Below, piece after piece: positions 39,118 to 52,900 of a DNA stretch of 64,000 nt (positions are counted from its first letter, which is position 1; every line of letters begins with the position of its first letter). Source of the stretch: Cavia porcellus (Eukaryota > Chordata > Mammalia > Rodentia > Caviidae); contig NW_026947546.1 in the NCBI RefSeq assembly GCF_034190915.1, forward strand, positions 620,001 to 684,000, given 5' to 3'. The position numbers and the translations under genes are program-made. Below the pieces are notes generated by a model. It was not told where the DNA came from. It saw only the letters and a program-made list of their open reading frames with translations, and made no database searches.

Positions 39118-41929
39118 CGTGATGTTTTTCTCACTCCTACTAGTGAATATAATGTAACACACACCCATACAATGCGCACCACCCCGTGATGTTTTTCTAA
39201 CTGCTACTAGTGAATCTAATGTAGCACACACCCATACAATGCGCACAACCCCGTGTTGTTTTTCTCACTGCTACTAGTGAATGTAATGTAACACACACCC
39301 ATACAATGCGCACCACCCCGTGATGTTTTTCTCACTGCTACTAGTGAATGTAATTTAACACACACCCATACAATGCGCACCACCCCGTGATGTTTTTCTC
39401 AATCCTACTAGTGAATGTAATCTAACACACACCCATACAATGCGAACCACCCCATGATGTTTTTCTCACTCCTACTAGTGAATCCAATGTAACACACACC
39501 CATACAATGCGCACCACACCGTGATGTTTTTCTCACTCCTACTAGTGAATCTAATGTCACACACACCCATACAACGCGCACCACCCCGTGATGTTTTTCT
39601 CACTCCTACTAGTGAATGTAATGTAACACACACCCATACAATGCGCACCACCCCGTGATGTTTTTCTCACTCCTACTAGTGAATGTAATGTAACACACAC
39701 CCATACAATGCGCACCACCCCGTGATGTTTTTCTCACTCCTACTAGTGAATGTAATGTAAAACACACCCATACAATGCGCACCACCCCGTGATGTTTTTC
39801 TCACTCCTACTAGTGAATCCAATGTAACACACACCCATACAATGCGCACCACTCCGTGTTGTTTTTCTCACTGCTACTAGTGAATCTAATGTAACACACA
39901 CCCATACAATGCGCACCACCCCGTGATGTTTTTCTCAATCCTACTAGTGAATGTAATGTAACACACACCCATAAAATGCGCACCACCCCGTGATGTTTTT
40001 CTCAATCCTACTAGTGAATGTAATGTAACACACACCCATACAATGCGCACCACCCCGTGATGTTTTTCTCACTCCTACTAGTGAATGTAATGTAACACAC
40101 ACCCATACAATGCGAACCACCCCGTGATATTTTTCTCACTCCTACTAGTGAATCCAATGTAACACACACCCATACAATGCGCACCACCCCGTGATGTTTT
40201 TCTCACTCCTACTAGTGAATCCAATGTAACACACACCCATACAATGCGCACCACCCCGTGATGTTTTTCTCACTCCTACTAGTGAATCCAATGTAACACA
40301 CCCATACAATGCGCACCACCCCGTGATGTTTTTCTCACTCCTACTAGTGAATCCAATGTAACACACACCCATACAATGCGCACCACCCCGTGATGTTTTT
40401 CTCACTCCTACTAGTGAATCCAATGTAACACACACCCATACAATGCGCACCACCCCGTGATGTTTTTCTCACTCCTACTAGTGAATGTAATGTAACACAC
40501 ACCCATACAATGCGCACCACCCCGTGATGTTTTTCTCACTCCTACTAGTGAATGTAATGTAACACACACCCATACAATGCGCACCACCCCGTGATGTTTT
40601 TCTAACTCCTACTAGTGAATGTAATGTAACACACACCCATAAAATGCGCACCACCCCGTGATGTTTTTCTCACTCCTACTAGTGAATGTAATGTAACACA
40701 CACCCATACAATGCGCACCACCCCGTGATGTTTTTCTCACTCCTACTAGTGAATGTAATGTAACACACACCCATACAATGCGCACCACCCCGTGATGTTT
40801 TTCTCACTGCTACTAGTGAATCTAATGTAACACACACCCATACAATGCGCACCACCCCGTGATGTTTTTCTCACTGCTACTAGTGAATCTAATGTAACAC
40901 ACACCCATACAATGCGCACCACCCCGTGATGTTTTTCTAACTGCTACTAGTGAATCTAATGTAACACACACCCATACAATGCGCACCACCCCGTGTTGTT
41001 TTTCTCACTGCTACTAGTGAATGTAATGTAAAACACACCCATACAATGCGCACCACCCCGTGATGTTTTTCTCACTGCTACTAGTGAATGTAATGTAACA
41101 CACACCCATACGATGCGCACCACCCCGTGATGTTTTTCTCACTGCTACTAGTGAATCTAATGTAACACACACCCATACAATGCGCACCACAGCGTGATGT
41201 TTTTCTCACTCCTACTAGTGAATCTAATGTAACACACACCCATACAATGCGCACCACAGCGTGATGTTTTTCTCACTCCTACTAGTGAATGTAATGTAAC
41301 ACACACCCATACAATGCGCACCACCCCGTGATGTTTTTCTCACTCCTACTAGTGAATGTAATGTAACACACACCCATACAATGCGCACCACCCCGTGATG
41401 TTTTTCTCACTGCTACTAGTGAATCTAATGTAACACACACCCATACAATGCGCACCACCCCGTGATGTTTTTCTCACTGCTACTAGTGAATCTAATGTAA
41501 CACACACCCATACAATGCGCACCACCCCGTGATGTTTTTCTCACTGCTACTAGTGAATCTAATGTAACACACACCCATACAATGCGCACCACCCCGTGAT
41601 GTTTTTCTAACTGCTACTAGTGAATCTAATGTAACACACACCCATACATTGCGCACCACCCCGTGTTGTTTTTCTCACTGCTACTAGTGAATGTAATGTA
41701 AAACACACCCATACAATGCGCACCACACCGTGATGTTTTTCTCACTGCTACTAGTGTATGTAATGTAACACACACCCATATAATGCGCACCACCCCGTGA
41801 TGTTTTTCTCACTGCTACTAGTGAATCTAATGTAACACACACCCATACAATGCGCACCACCCCGTGATGTTTTTCTCACTGCTACTAGTGAATCTAATGT
41901 AACACACACCCATACAATGCGCACCACCC

Positions 41930-42072
41930 CACGATGTTTTTCAGAAACCTATCCTACATTGCCACTGCATGTTCCCTGACCTCCCAATGCTGACCACCCC
42001 GCGGGGCTTTTCTCCATCCTACATTGCCACTCACTGCCTTTCCTCATTCAGAGCCTCCGATTCACACCAACC
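41930..42072 (+). repeat. 143-bp diverged dimer insert, copy 3
   Basis: Counterpart of copy 1 (17431 bp away): both have CTCCCAATG in D1. Private changes are CACGATG for CGCGATG at the left edge and CAGAGCC for CAGACCC in D2. Its left neighbour is a GCTAC unit, not the CCTAC unit that precedes copy 1, so the left flank has been rearranged. Confidence 0.93.
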
Positions 42073-42743
42073 CGTGATGTTTTTCTCACTCCTATTAGTG
42101 AATGTAATGTAACACACACCCATACAATGCGCACCACCCCGTGATGTTTTTCTCACTCCTACTAGGGAATGTAATGTAACACACACCCATACAATGCGCA
42201 CCACCCCGTGATGTTTTTCTCATTCCTACTAGTGAATGTAATGTAACACACACCCATACAATGCGCACCACCCCTTTGATGTTTTTCTCACTCCTACTAG
42301 TGAAGGTAATGTAACACACACCCATGCAATGCGCATCACCCCGTGATGTTTTTCTCACTCCTACTAGTGAATCTAATGTAACACACACCCATACAATGCG
42401 CACCACCCCGTGATGTTTTTCTCACTCCTACTAGTGAATGTAATGTAACACACACCCATACAATGCGCACCACCCCGTGATGTTTTTCTCACTCCTACTA
42501 GTGAATGTAATGTAACACACACCCATACAATGCGCACCACCCCGTGATGTTTTTCTCACTCCTACTAGTGAATGTAATGTAACACACACCCATACAATGC
42601 GCACCACCCCGTGATGTTTTTCTTAATCCTATTACTGAATGTAATGTAACACACACCCATACAATGCGCACCACCCCGTGATGTTTTTCTCACTCCTACT
42701 AGTGAATCTAATGTAACACACACCCATACAATGCGCACCACCC

Positions 42744-42886
42744 CGCGATGTTTTTCAGAAACCTATCCTACATTGCCACTGCATGTTCCCTGACCTCCCC
42801 ATGCTGACCACCCCGCGGGGCTTTTCTCCATCCTACATTGCCACTCACTGCCTTTCCTCATTCAGACCCTCCGATTCACACCAACC
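42744..42886 (+). repeat. 143-bp diverged dimer insert, copy 4
   Basis: Counterpart of copy 2 and 814 bp after copy 3, with the CTCCCCATG form of D1. It is flanked by the same units as copy 2 on both sides, including the CTTAATCCTATTACTG unit further left. Confidence 0.93.
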
Positions 42887-45498
42887 CGTGATGTTTTTCT
42901 CACTCCTATTAGTGAATGTAATGTAACACACACCCATACAATGCGCACCACCCCGTGATGTTTTTCTCACTCCTACTAGGGAATGTAATGTAACACACAC
43001 CCATACAATGCGCACCAACCCGTGATGTTTTTCTCACTCCTACTAGTGAATGTAATGTAACACACACCCATACAATGCGCACCACCCCGTGATGTTTTTC
43101 TCACTCCTACTAGTGAATGTAATGTAACACACACCCATGCAATGCGCATCACCCCGTGATGTTTTTCTCACTCCTACTAGTGAATCTAATGTAACACACA
43201 CCCATACAATGCGCACCACCCCGTGATGTTTTTCTCACTCCTACTAGTGAATGTAATGTAACACACACCCATACAATGCGCACCACCCCGTGATGTTTTT
43301 CTCACTCCTACTAGTGAATGTAATGTAACACACACCCATAGAATGCGCACCACCCCGTGATGTTTTACGCACTCCTACTAGTGAATGTAATGTAACACAC
43401 ACCCATACAATGCGCACCAGCCCGTGATGTTTTTCTCACTCCTACTAGTGAATGTAATGTAACACACACCGATACAATGCGCACCACCACGTGATGTTTT
43501 TCTCACTCCTACTAGTGAATCTAATGTAACACACACCCATACAATGCACACCACCCCGTGATGTTTTTCTCACTCCTACTAGTGAATGTAATGTAACACA
43601 CACCCATACAATGCGCACCACCCCGTGATGTTTGTCTCACTCCTACTAGTGAATGTAATGTAACACACACCCATACAATGCGCACCACCCCGTGATGTTT
43701 TTCTCACTCCTACTAGTGAATGTAATGTAACACACACCGATACAATGCGCACCACCACGTGATGTTTTTCTCACTCCTACTAGTGAATCTAATGTAACAC
43801 ACACCCATACAATGCGCACCACCCCGTGATGTTTTTCTCACTCCTACTAGTGAATGTAATGTAACACACACCCATACAATGCGCACCACCCCGTGATGTT
43901 TTACGCACTCCTACTAGTGAATGTAATGTAACACACACCCATACAATGCGCACCACCCCGTGATGTTTTTCTCACTCCTACGAGTGAATGTAATGTAACA
44001 CACACCCATACAATGCACACCACCCCATGATAATTTTCTCACTCCTACGAGTGAATGTAATGTAACACACACCCATACAATGCGCACCACCCCGTGATGT
44101 TTTTCTCACTCCTACTAGTGAATCTAATGTAACACACACCCATACAATGCGCACCACCCCGTGATGTTTTTCTCACTCCTACTAGTGAATGTAATGTAAC
44201 ACACACCCATACAATGCTCACCACCCCGTGATGTTTTTCTCACTCGTAGTAGTGAATGTAATGTAACACACACCCATACAATGCTCACCACCCCGTGATG
44301 TTTTTCTCACTCGTAGTAGTGAATGTAATGTAACACACACACATACAATGCGCACCACCCCGTCATGTTTTTCTCACTCCTACTAGTGAATGTAATGTAA
44401 CACACACCCATACAATGCGCACCACCCCGTGATGTTTTTCTCACTCTTAGTAGTGAATGTAATGTAACACACACCCATACAATGCGCACCATCCCGTGAT
44501 GTTTTTCTCACTCCTACTAGTGAATGTAATGTAACACACACCCATACAATGCGCACCACCCTGTGATGTTTTTCTCATTGCTACTAGTGAATGTAATGTA
44601 ACACACACCCATACAATGCGCACCACCCCATGATGTTTTTCTCACTCCTAATAGTGAATGTAATGTAACACACACCCATACAATGCGCACCACCCTTGAT
44701 GTTTTTCTCACTCCTACTAGTGAATGTAATGTAACACACACCCATACAATGCGCACCACCCCGTGATGTTTTTCTCACTCCTACTAGTGAATGTAATGTA
44801 ACACACACCCATACAATGCGCACCACCGCGTGATGTTTTTCTCACTCCTACTAGTGAATCTAATGTAACACACACCCATACAATGCGCACCACCCCGTGA
44901 TGTTTTTCTCACTCCTACTAGTGAATGTAATGTAACACACACCCATACAATGCTCACCACCCCGTGATGTTTTTCTTACTCTTAGTAGTGAATGTAATGT
45001 AACACACACACATACAATGCGCACCACCCCGTGATGTTTTTCTCACTCCTACTAGTGAATGTAATGTAACACACACCCATACAATGCGCACCACCTCGTG
45101 ATGTTTTTCTCACTGCTACTAGTGAATGTAATGTAACACACACCCATACAATGCGCACCACCCCGTGATGTTTTTCTCACTCCTACTAGTGAATGTAATG
45201 TAACACAAACCCATACAATGCACACCACCCCGTGATGTTTTTCTCACTGCTACTAGTGAATGTAATGTAACACACACCCATACAATGCTCACCACCCCGT
45301 GATGTTTTTCTCACTGCTACTAGTGAATGTAATGTAACACACACCCATACAATGCTCACCACCCCGTGATGTTTTTCTCACTCGTAGTAGTGAATGTAAT
45401 GTAACACACACACATACAATGCGCACCACACCGTCATGTTTTTCTCACTCATACAAGTGAATGTAATGTAACACACACCCATACAATGCGCACCACCC

Positions 45499-46637
45499 CG
45501 TGATGATTTTCTCACTCCTACTAGTGTATGTAATATAACACACACCGATACAATGCGCACCACCACGTGATGTTTTTCTCACTCCTACTAGTGAATCTAA
45601 TGTAACACACACCCATACAATGCGCACCACCCCATGATGTTTTTCTCACTCCTACTAGTGAATGTAATGTAACACACACCCATACAATGCGCACCACCCC
45701 GTGATGTTTGTCTCACTCCTACTAGTGAATGTAATGTAACACACACCCATACAATGCGCACCACCGCGTGATGTTTTTCTCACTCCTACTAGTGAATCTA
45801 ATGTAACACACACCCATACAATGCGCACCACCCCTTGATGTTTTTCTCACTCCTACTAGTGAATGTAATGTAACACACACCCATACAATGCGCACCACCC
45901 CGTGATGTTTTTCTCACTCCTAGTAGTGAATGTAATGTAACACACACCCATACAATGCGCACCACCCCGTGATGTTTTTCTCACTCCTACTAGTGAATCT
46001 AATGTAACACAAACCCATACAATGCGCACCACCCCGTGATGTTTTTCTCACTCCTACGAGTGAATGTAATGTAACACACACCCATACAATGCGCACCACC
46101 CCGTGATGATTTTCTCACTCCTACTAGTGAATCTAATGTAACACACACCCATACAATGCGCACCACCCCGTGATGTTTTTCTCACTCCTTCTAGTGAATC
46201 TAATGTAACACACACCCATACAATGCGCACCACCCCGTGATGTTTTTCTCACTCCTACTAGTGAATGTAATGTAACACACACCCATACAATGCTCACCAC
46301 CCCGTGATGTTTTTCTCACTCGTAGTAGTGAATGTAATGTAACACACACCCATACAATGCGCACCACCCCGTCATGTTTTTCTCACTCCTACTAGTGAAT
46401 GTAATGTAACACACACCCATGCAATGCGCATCACCCCGTGATGTTTTTCTCACTCCTACTAGTGAATCTAATGTAACACACACCCATACAATGCGCACCA
46501 CCCCGTGATGTTTTTCTCACTCCTACTAGTGAATGTAATGTAACACACACCCATACAATGCGCACCACCCCGTGATGTTTTTCTCACTCCTACTAGTGAA
46601 TGTAATGTAACACCCACCCATACAATGCGCACCACCC
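45499..46637 (+). repeat. 17-unit segment (1139 bp), repeated at 47317-48455
   Basis: Starts with a GATGATTTTC unit followed by the TGTATGTAATATAAC unit and ends with the TAACACCCACCC unit. The same 17 units lie 1818 bp further on. Insert 5 sits between the two copies and is not itself duplicated. Confidence 0.85.
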
Positions 46638-46771
46638 CGTGATGTTTTTCTCACTGCTACTAGTGAATGTAATGTAACACACACCCATACAATGCGCACC
46701 ACCCCGTGATGTTTTTCTCACTCCTACTAGTGAATCTAATGTAACACACACCCATACAATGCGCACCACCC

Positions 46772-46914
46772 CGCGATGTTTTTCAGAAACCTATCCTACA
46801 TTGCCACTGCATGTTCCCTGACCTCCACATGCTGACCACCACGCGGGGCTTTTCTCCATCCTACATTGCCACTCACTGCCTTTCCTAATTCAGACCCTCC
46901 GATTCACACCACCC
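46772..46914 (+). repeat. 143-bp diverged dimer insert, copy 5
   Basis: Form with CTCCACATG in D1 and CCTAATTC in D2. Its right end reads CACACCACCCC, unlike copies 1-4 (CACACCAACCC). A C-to-A change at the module junction breaks the CCCCGCGGGG palindrome (46841). Followed by a CCTATTAG unit. Confidence 0.93.
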
Positions 46915-49900
46915 CGTGATGTTTTTCTCACTCCTATTAGTGAATGTAATGTAACACACACCCATACAATGCGCACCACCCCGTGATGTTTTTCTCACTC
47001 CTACTAGTGAATGTAATGTAACACACACCCATACAATGCGCACCACCCCGTGATGTTTTTCTCACTCCTACTAGTGAATGTAATGTAACACACACCCATA
47101 CAATGCGCACCACCCCGTGATGTTTTTCTCACTCCTACTAGTGAATGTAATGTAACACACACCCATGCAATGCGCATCACCCCGTGATGTTTTTCTCACT
47201 CCTACTAGTGAATCTAATGTAACACACACCCATACAATGCGCACCACCCCGTGATGTTTTTCTCACTCCTACTAGTGAATGTAATGTAACACACACCCAT
47301 ACAATGCGCACCACCCCGTGATGATTTTCTCACTCCTACTAGTGTATGTAATATAACGCACACCGATACAATGCGCACCACCACGTGATGTTTTTCTCAC
47401 TCCTACTAGTGAATCTAATGTAACACACACCCATACAATGCGCACCACCCCATGATGTTTTTCTCACTCCTACTAGTGAATGTAATGTAACACACACCCA
47501 TACAATGCGCACCACCCCGTGATGTTTGTCTCACTCCTACTAGTGAATGTAATGTAACACACACCCATACAATGCGCACCACCGCGTGATGTTTTTCTCA
47601 CTCCTACTAGTGAATCTAATGTAACACACACCCATACAATGCGCACCACCCCTTGATGTTTTTCTCACTCCTACTAGTGAATGTAATGTAACACACACCC
47701 ATACAATGCGCACCACCCCGTGATGTTTTTCTCACTCCTAGTAGTGAATGTAATGTAACACACACCCATACAATGCGCACCACCCCGTGATGTTTTTCTC
47801 ACTCCTACTAGTGAATCTAATGTAACACACACCCATACAATGCGCACCACCCCGTGATGTTTTTCTCACTCCTACGAGTGTATGTAATGTAACACACACC
47901 CATACAATGCGCACCACCCCGTGATGATTTTCTCACTCCTACTAGTGAATCTAATGTAACACACACCCATACAATGCGCACCACCCCGTGATGTTTTTCT
48001 CACTCCTTCTAGTGAATCTAATGTAACACACACCCATACAATGCGCACCACCCCGTGATGTTTTTCTCACTCCTACTAGTGAATGTAATGTAACACACAC
48101 CCATACAATGCTCACCACCCCGTGATGTTTTTCTCACTCGTAGTAGTGAATGTAATGTAACACACACCCATACAATGCGCACCAACCCGTCATGTTTTTC
48201 TCACTCCTACTAGTGAATGTAATGTAACACACACCCATGCAATGCGCATCACCCCGTGATGTTTTTCTCACTCCTACTAGTGAATCTAATGTAACACACA
48301 CCCATACAATGCGCACCACCCCGTGATGTTTTTCTCACTCCTACTAGTGAATGTAATGTAACACACACCCATACAATGCGCACCACCCCGTGATGTTTTT
48401 CTCACTCCTACTAGTGAATGTAATGTAACACCCACCCATACAATGCGCACCACCCCGTGATGTTTTTCGCACTCCTACTAGTGAATGTAATGTAACACAC
48501 ACCCATACAATGCGCACCACCCCGTGATGTTTTTCTCACTCCTACTAGTGTATGTAATATAACACACACCGATACAATGCGCACCACCACGTGATGTTTT
48601 TCTCACTCCTACTAGTGAATCTAATGTAACACACACCCATACAATGCGCACCACCCCATGATGTTTTTCTCACTCCTACTAGTGAATGTAATGTAACACA
48701 CACCCATACAATGCGCACCACCCCGTGATGTTTGTCTCACTCCTACTAGTGAATGTAATGTAACACACACCCATACAATGCGCACCACCGCGTGATGTTT
48801 TTCTCACTCCTACTAGTGAATCTAATGTAACACACACCCATACAATGCGCACCACCCCTTGATGTTTTTCTCACTCCTACTAGTGAATGTAATGTAACAC
48901 ACACCCATACAATGCGCACCACCCCGTTATGTTTTTCTCACTCCTAGTAGTGAATGTAATGTAACACACACCCATACAATGCGCACCACCCCGTGATGTT
49001 TTTCTCACTCCTACGAGTGAATGTAATGTAACACACACCCATACAATGCGCACCACCCCGTGATGTTTTTCTCACTCCTACGAGTGAATGTAATGTAACA
49101 CACACCCATACAATGAGCACCACCCCGTGATGATTTTCTCACTCCTACTAGTGAATGTAATGTAACACACACCCATACAATGCGCACCACCCTGTGATGT
49201 TTTTCTCACTCCTTCTAGTGAATCTAATGTAACACACACCCATACAATGCGCACCACCCCGTGATGTTTTTCTCACTCCTACTAGTGAATGTAATGTAAC
49301 ACACACCCATACAATGCTCACCACCCCGTGATGTTTTTCTCACTCGTAGTAGTGAATGTAATGTAACACACACACATACAATGCGCACCACCCCGTCATG
49401 TTTTTCTCACTCCTACTAGTGAATGTAATGTAACACACACCCATACAATGCGCACCACCCCGTGATGTTTTTCTCACTCTTAGTAGTGAATGTAATGTAA
49501 CATACACCCATACAATGCGCACCACCCCGTGATGTTTTTCTCACTCCTACTAGTGAATGTAATGTAACACACACCCATACAATGCGCACCACCCTGTGAT
49601 GTTTTTCTCACTGCTACTAGTGAATGTAATGTAACACACACCCATACAATGCGCACCACCCCGTGATGTTTTTCTCACTCCTATTAGTGAATGTAATGTA
49701 ACACCCCCATACAATTCGCACCACACCGTGATGTTTTTCTCACTCCTACTAGTGAATGTAATGTAACACACACCCATACAATGCGCACCACCCTGTGATG
49801 TTTTTCTCACTGCTACTAGTGAATGTAATGTAACATACACCCATACAATGCGCACCACCCCGTGATGTTTTTCTCACTCCTACTAGTGAATGTAATGTAA

Positions 49901-52900
49901 CACACACCCATACAATGCGCACCACCCCGTGATGTTTGTCTCACTCCTACTAGTGAATGTAATGTAACACACACCCATACAATGCGCACCACCGCGTGAT
50001 GTTTTTCTCACTCCTACTAGTGAATCTAATGTAACACACACCCATACAATGCGCACCACCCCTTGATGTTTTTCTCACTCCTACTAGTGAATGTAATGTA
50101 ACACACACCCATACAATGCGCACCACCCCGTGATGTTTTTCTCACTCCTAGTAGTGAATGTAATGTAACACACACCCATAGAATGCGCACCACCCCGTGA
50201 TGTTTTTCTCACTCCTACTAGTGAATCTAATGTAACACACACCCATACAATGCGCACCACACCGTGATGTTTTTCTCACTCCTACGAGTGAATGTAATGT
50301 AACACACACCCATACAATGCGCACCACCCCGTGATGATTTTCTCACTCCTACTAGTGAATCTAATGTAACACACACCCATACAATGCGCACCACCCCGTG
50401 ATGTTTTTCTCACTCCTTCTAGTGAATCTAATGTAACACACACCGATACAATGCGCACCACCCCGTGATGTTTTTCTCACTCCTACTAGTGAATGTAATG
50501 TAACACACACCCATACAATGCTCACCACCCCGTGATGTTTTTCTCACTCGTAGTAGTGAATGTAATGTAACACACACCCATACAATGCGCACCACCCCGT
50601 CATGTTTTTCTCACTCCTACTAGTAAATGTAATGTAACACACACCCATGCAATGCGCATCACCCCGTGATGTTTTTCTCACTCCTACTAGTGAATGTAAT
50701 GTAACACACACCCATACAATGCGCACCACCCCGTGATGTTTTTCTCACTCCTACTAGTGAATATAATGTAACACACACCCATACAATGCGCACCACCCCG
50801 TGATGTTTTTCTCACTCCTACTAGTGAATGTAATGTAACACCCACCCATACAATGCGCACCACCCCGTGATGTTTTTCGCACTCCTACTAGTGAATGTAA
50901 TGTAACACACACCCATACAATGCGCACCACCCCGTGATGTTTTTCTCACTCCTACTAGTGTATGTAATATAACACACACCGATACAATGCGCACCACCAC
51001 GTGATGTTTTTCTCACTCCTACTAGTGAATCTAATGTAACACACACCCATACAATGCGCACCACCCCATGATGTTTTTCTCACTCCTACTAGTGAATGTA
51101 ATGTAACACACACCCATACAATGCGCACCACCCCGTGATGTTTGTCTCACTCCTACTAGTGAATGTAATGTAACACACACCCATACAATGCGCACCACCG
51201 CGTGATGTTTTTCTCACTCCTACTAGTGAATCTAATGTAACACACACCCATACAATGCGCACCACCCCTTGATGTTTTTCTCACTCCTACTAGTGAATGT
51301 AATGTAACACACACCCATACAATGCGCACCACCCCGTTATGTTTTTCTCACTCCTAGTAGTGAATGTAATGTAACACACACCCATACAATGCGCACCACC
51401 CCGTGATGTTTTTCTCACTCCTACGAGTGAATGTAATGTAACACACACCCATACAATGCGCACCACCCCGTGATGTTTTTCTCACTCCTACGAGTGAATG
51501 TAATGTAACACACACCCATACAATGCGCACCACCCCGTGATGATTTTCTCACTCCTACTAGTGAATCTAATGTAACACACACCCATACAATGCGCACCAC
51601 CCCGTGATGTTTTTCTCACTCCTACTAGTGAATGTAATGTAACACACACCCATACAATGCTCACCACCCCGTGATGTTTTTCTCACTCGTAGTAGTGAAT
51701 GTAATGTAACACACACACATACAATGCGCACCACCCCGTCATGTTTTTCTCACTCCTACTAGTGAATGTAATGTAACACACACCCATACAATGCGCACCA
51801 CCCTGTGATGTTTTTCTCACTCTTAGTAGTGAATGTAATGTAACATACACCCATACAATGCGCACCACCCCGTGATGTTTTTCTCACTCCTACTAGTGAA
51901 TGTAATGTAACACACACCCATACAATGCGCACCACCCTGTGATGTTTTTCTCACTGCTACTAGTGAATGTAATGTAACACACACCCATACAATGCGCACC
52001 ACCCCGTGATGTTTTTCTCACTCCTATTAGTGAATGTAATGTAACACCCCCATACAATTCGCACCACCCCGTGATGTTTTTCTCACTCCTACTAGTGAAT
52101 AGAATGTAACACACACCCATACAATGCGCACCACCCCGTGATGTTTTTCTCACTCCTACTAGTGAATGTAATGTAACACACACCCATACAATGCGCACCA
52201 CCCCGTGATGTTTTTCTAACTCCTACTAGTGAATGTAATGTAACACACACCCATACAATGCACACCACCGCGTGATGTTTTTCTCACTCCTACTACTGAA
52301 TCTAATGTAACACACACCCATACAATGCGCACCACTCCGTGATGTTTTTCTCACTCCTACTAGTGAATGTAATGTAACACACACCCATACAATGCTCACC
52401 ACCCCGTGATGTTTTTCTTACTCTTAGTAGTGAATGTAATGTAACACACACACATACAATGTGCACCACCCCGTGATGTTTTTCTCACTCCTACTAGTGA
52501 ATGTAATGTAACACACACCCATACAATGCGCACCACCCCGTGATGTTTTTCTCACTGCTACTAGTGAATGTAATGTAACACACACCCATACAATGCGCAC
52601 CACCCCATGATGTTTTTCTCACTCCTATTAGTGAATGTAATGTAACACACACCCATACAATGCGCACCACCCCGTGATGTTTTTCTCACTCCCACTAGTG
52701 AATGTAATGTAACACACACCCATACAATGCGCACCGCCCCGTGATGTTTTTCTCACTCCTACTAGTGAATGTAATGTAACGCAAACCCATATAATGCACA
52801 CCACCCCGTGATGTTTTTCTCACTCGTACTAGTGAATGTAATGTAACACACACCCATACAATGCTCACCACCCCGTGATGTTTTTCTCACTCGTAGTAGT

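Larger units (their letters stand above)
39118..45498 (+). repeat. Block G: second version of 21.4-28.1 kb
   Basis: Unit order parallels 21.4-28.1 kb at offsets of 17698, then 17431 after the first insert, then 17364. The first step (267 bp) is four monomers, one of them 66 bp, lost just left of insert 3. The second (67 bp) is one unit. Shared rare variants include GTAATCTAACAC, CATACGATG, CACAGCGTG pairs, TTTTACGCAC and CGTCATG with CATACAAG. The parallel ends at the unit boundary 28135/45499. Confidence 0.88.

Noticed and set aside
52790..52799. TATAAT-like boxes (CCATATAATGC) as promoters, here and near 24082, 59305, 60985 and 63800
   Set aside because: They are single-base variants of CATACAATGC in ordinary monomers, with no partner element or downstream gene.
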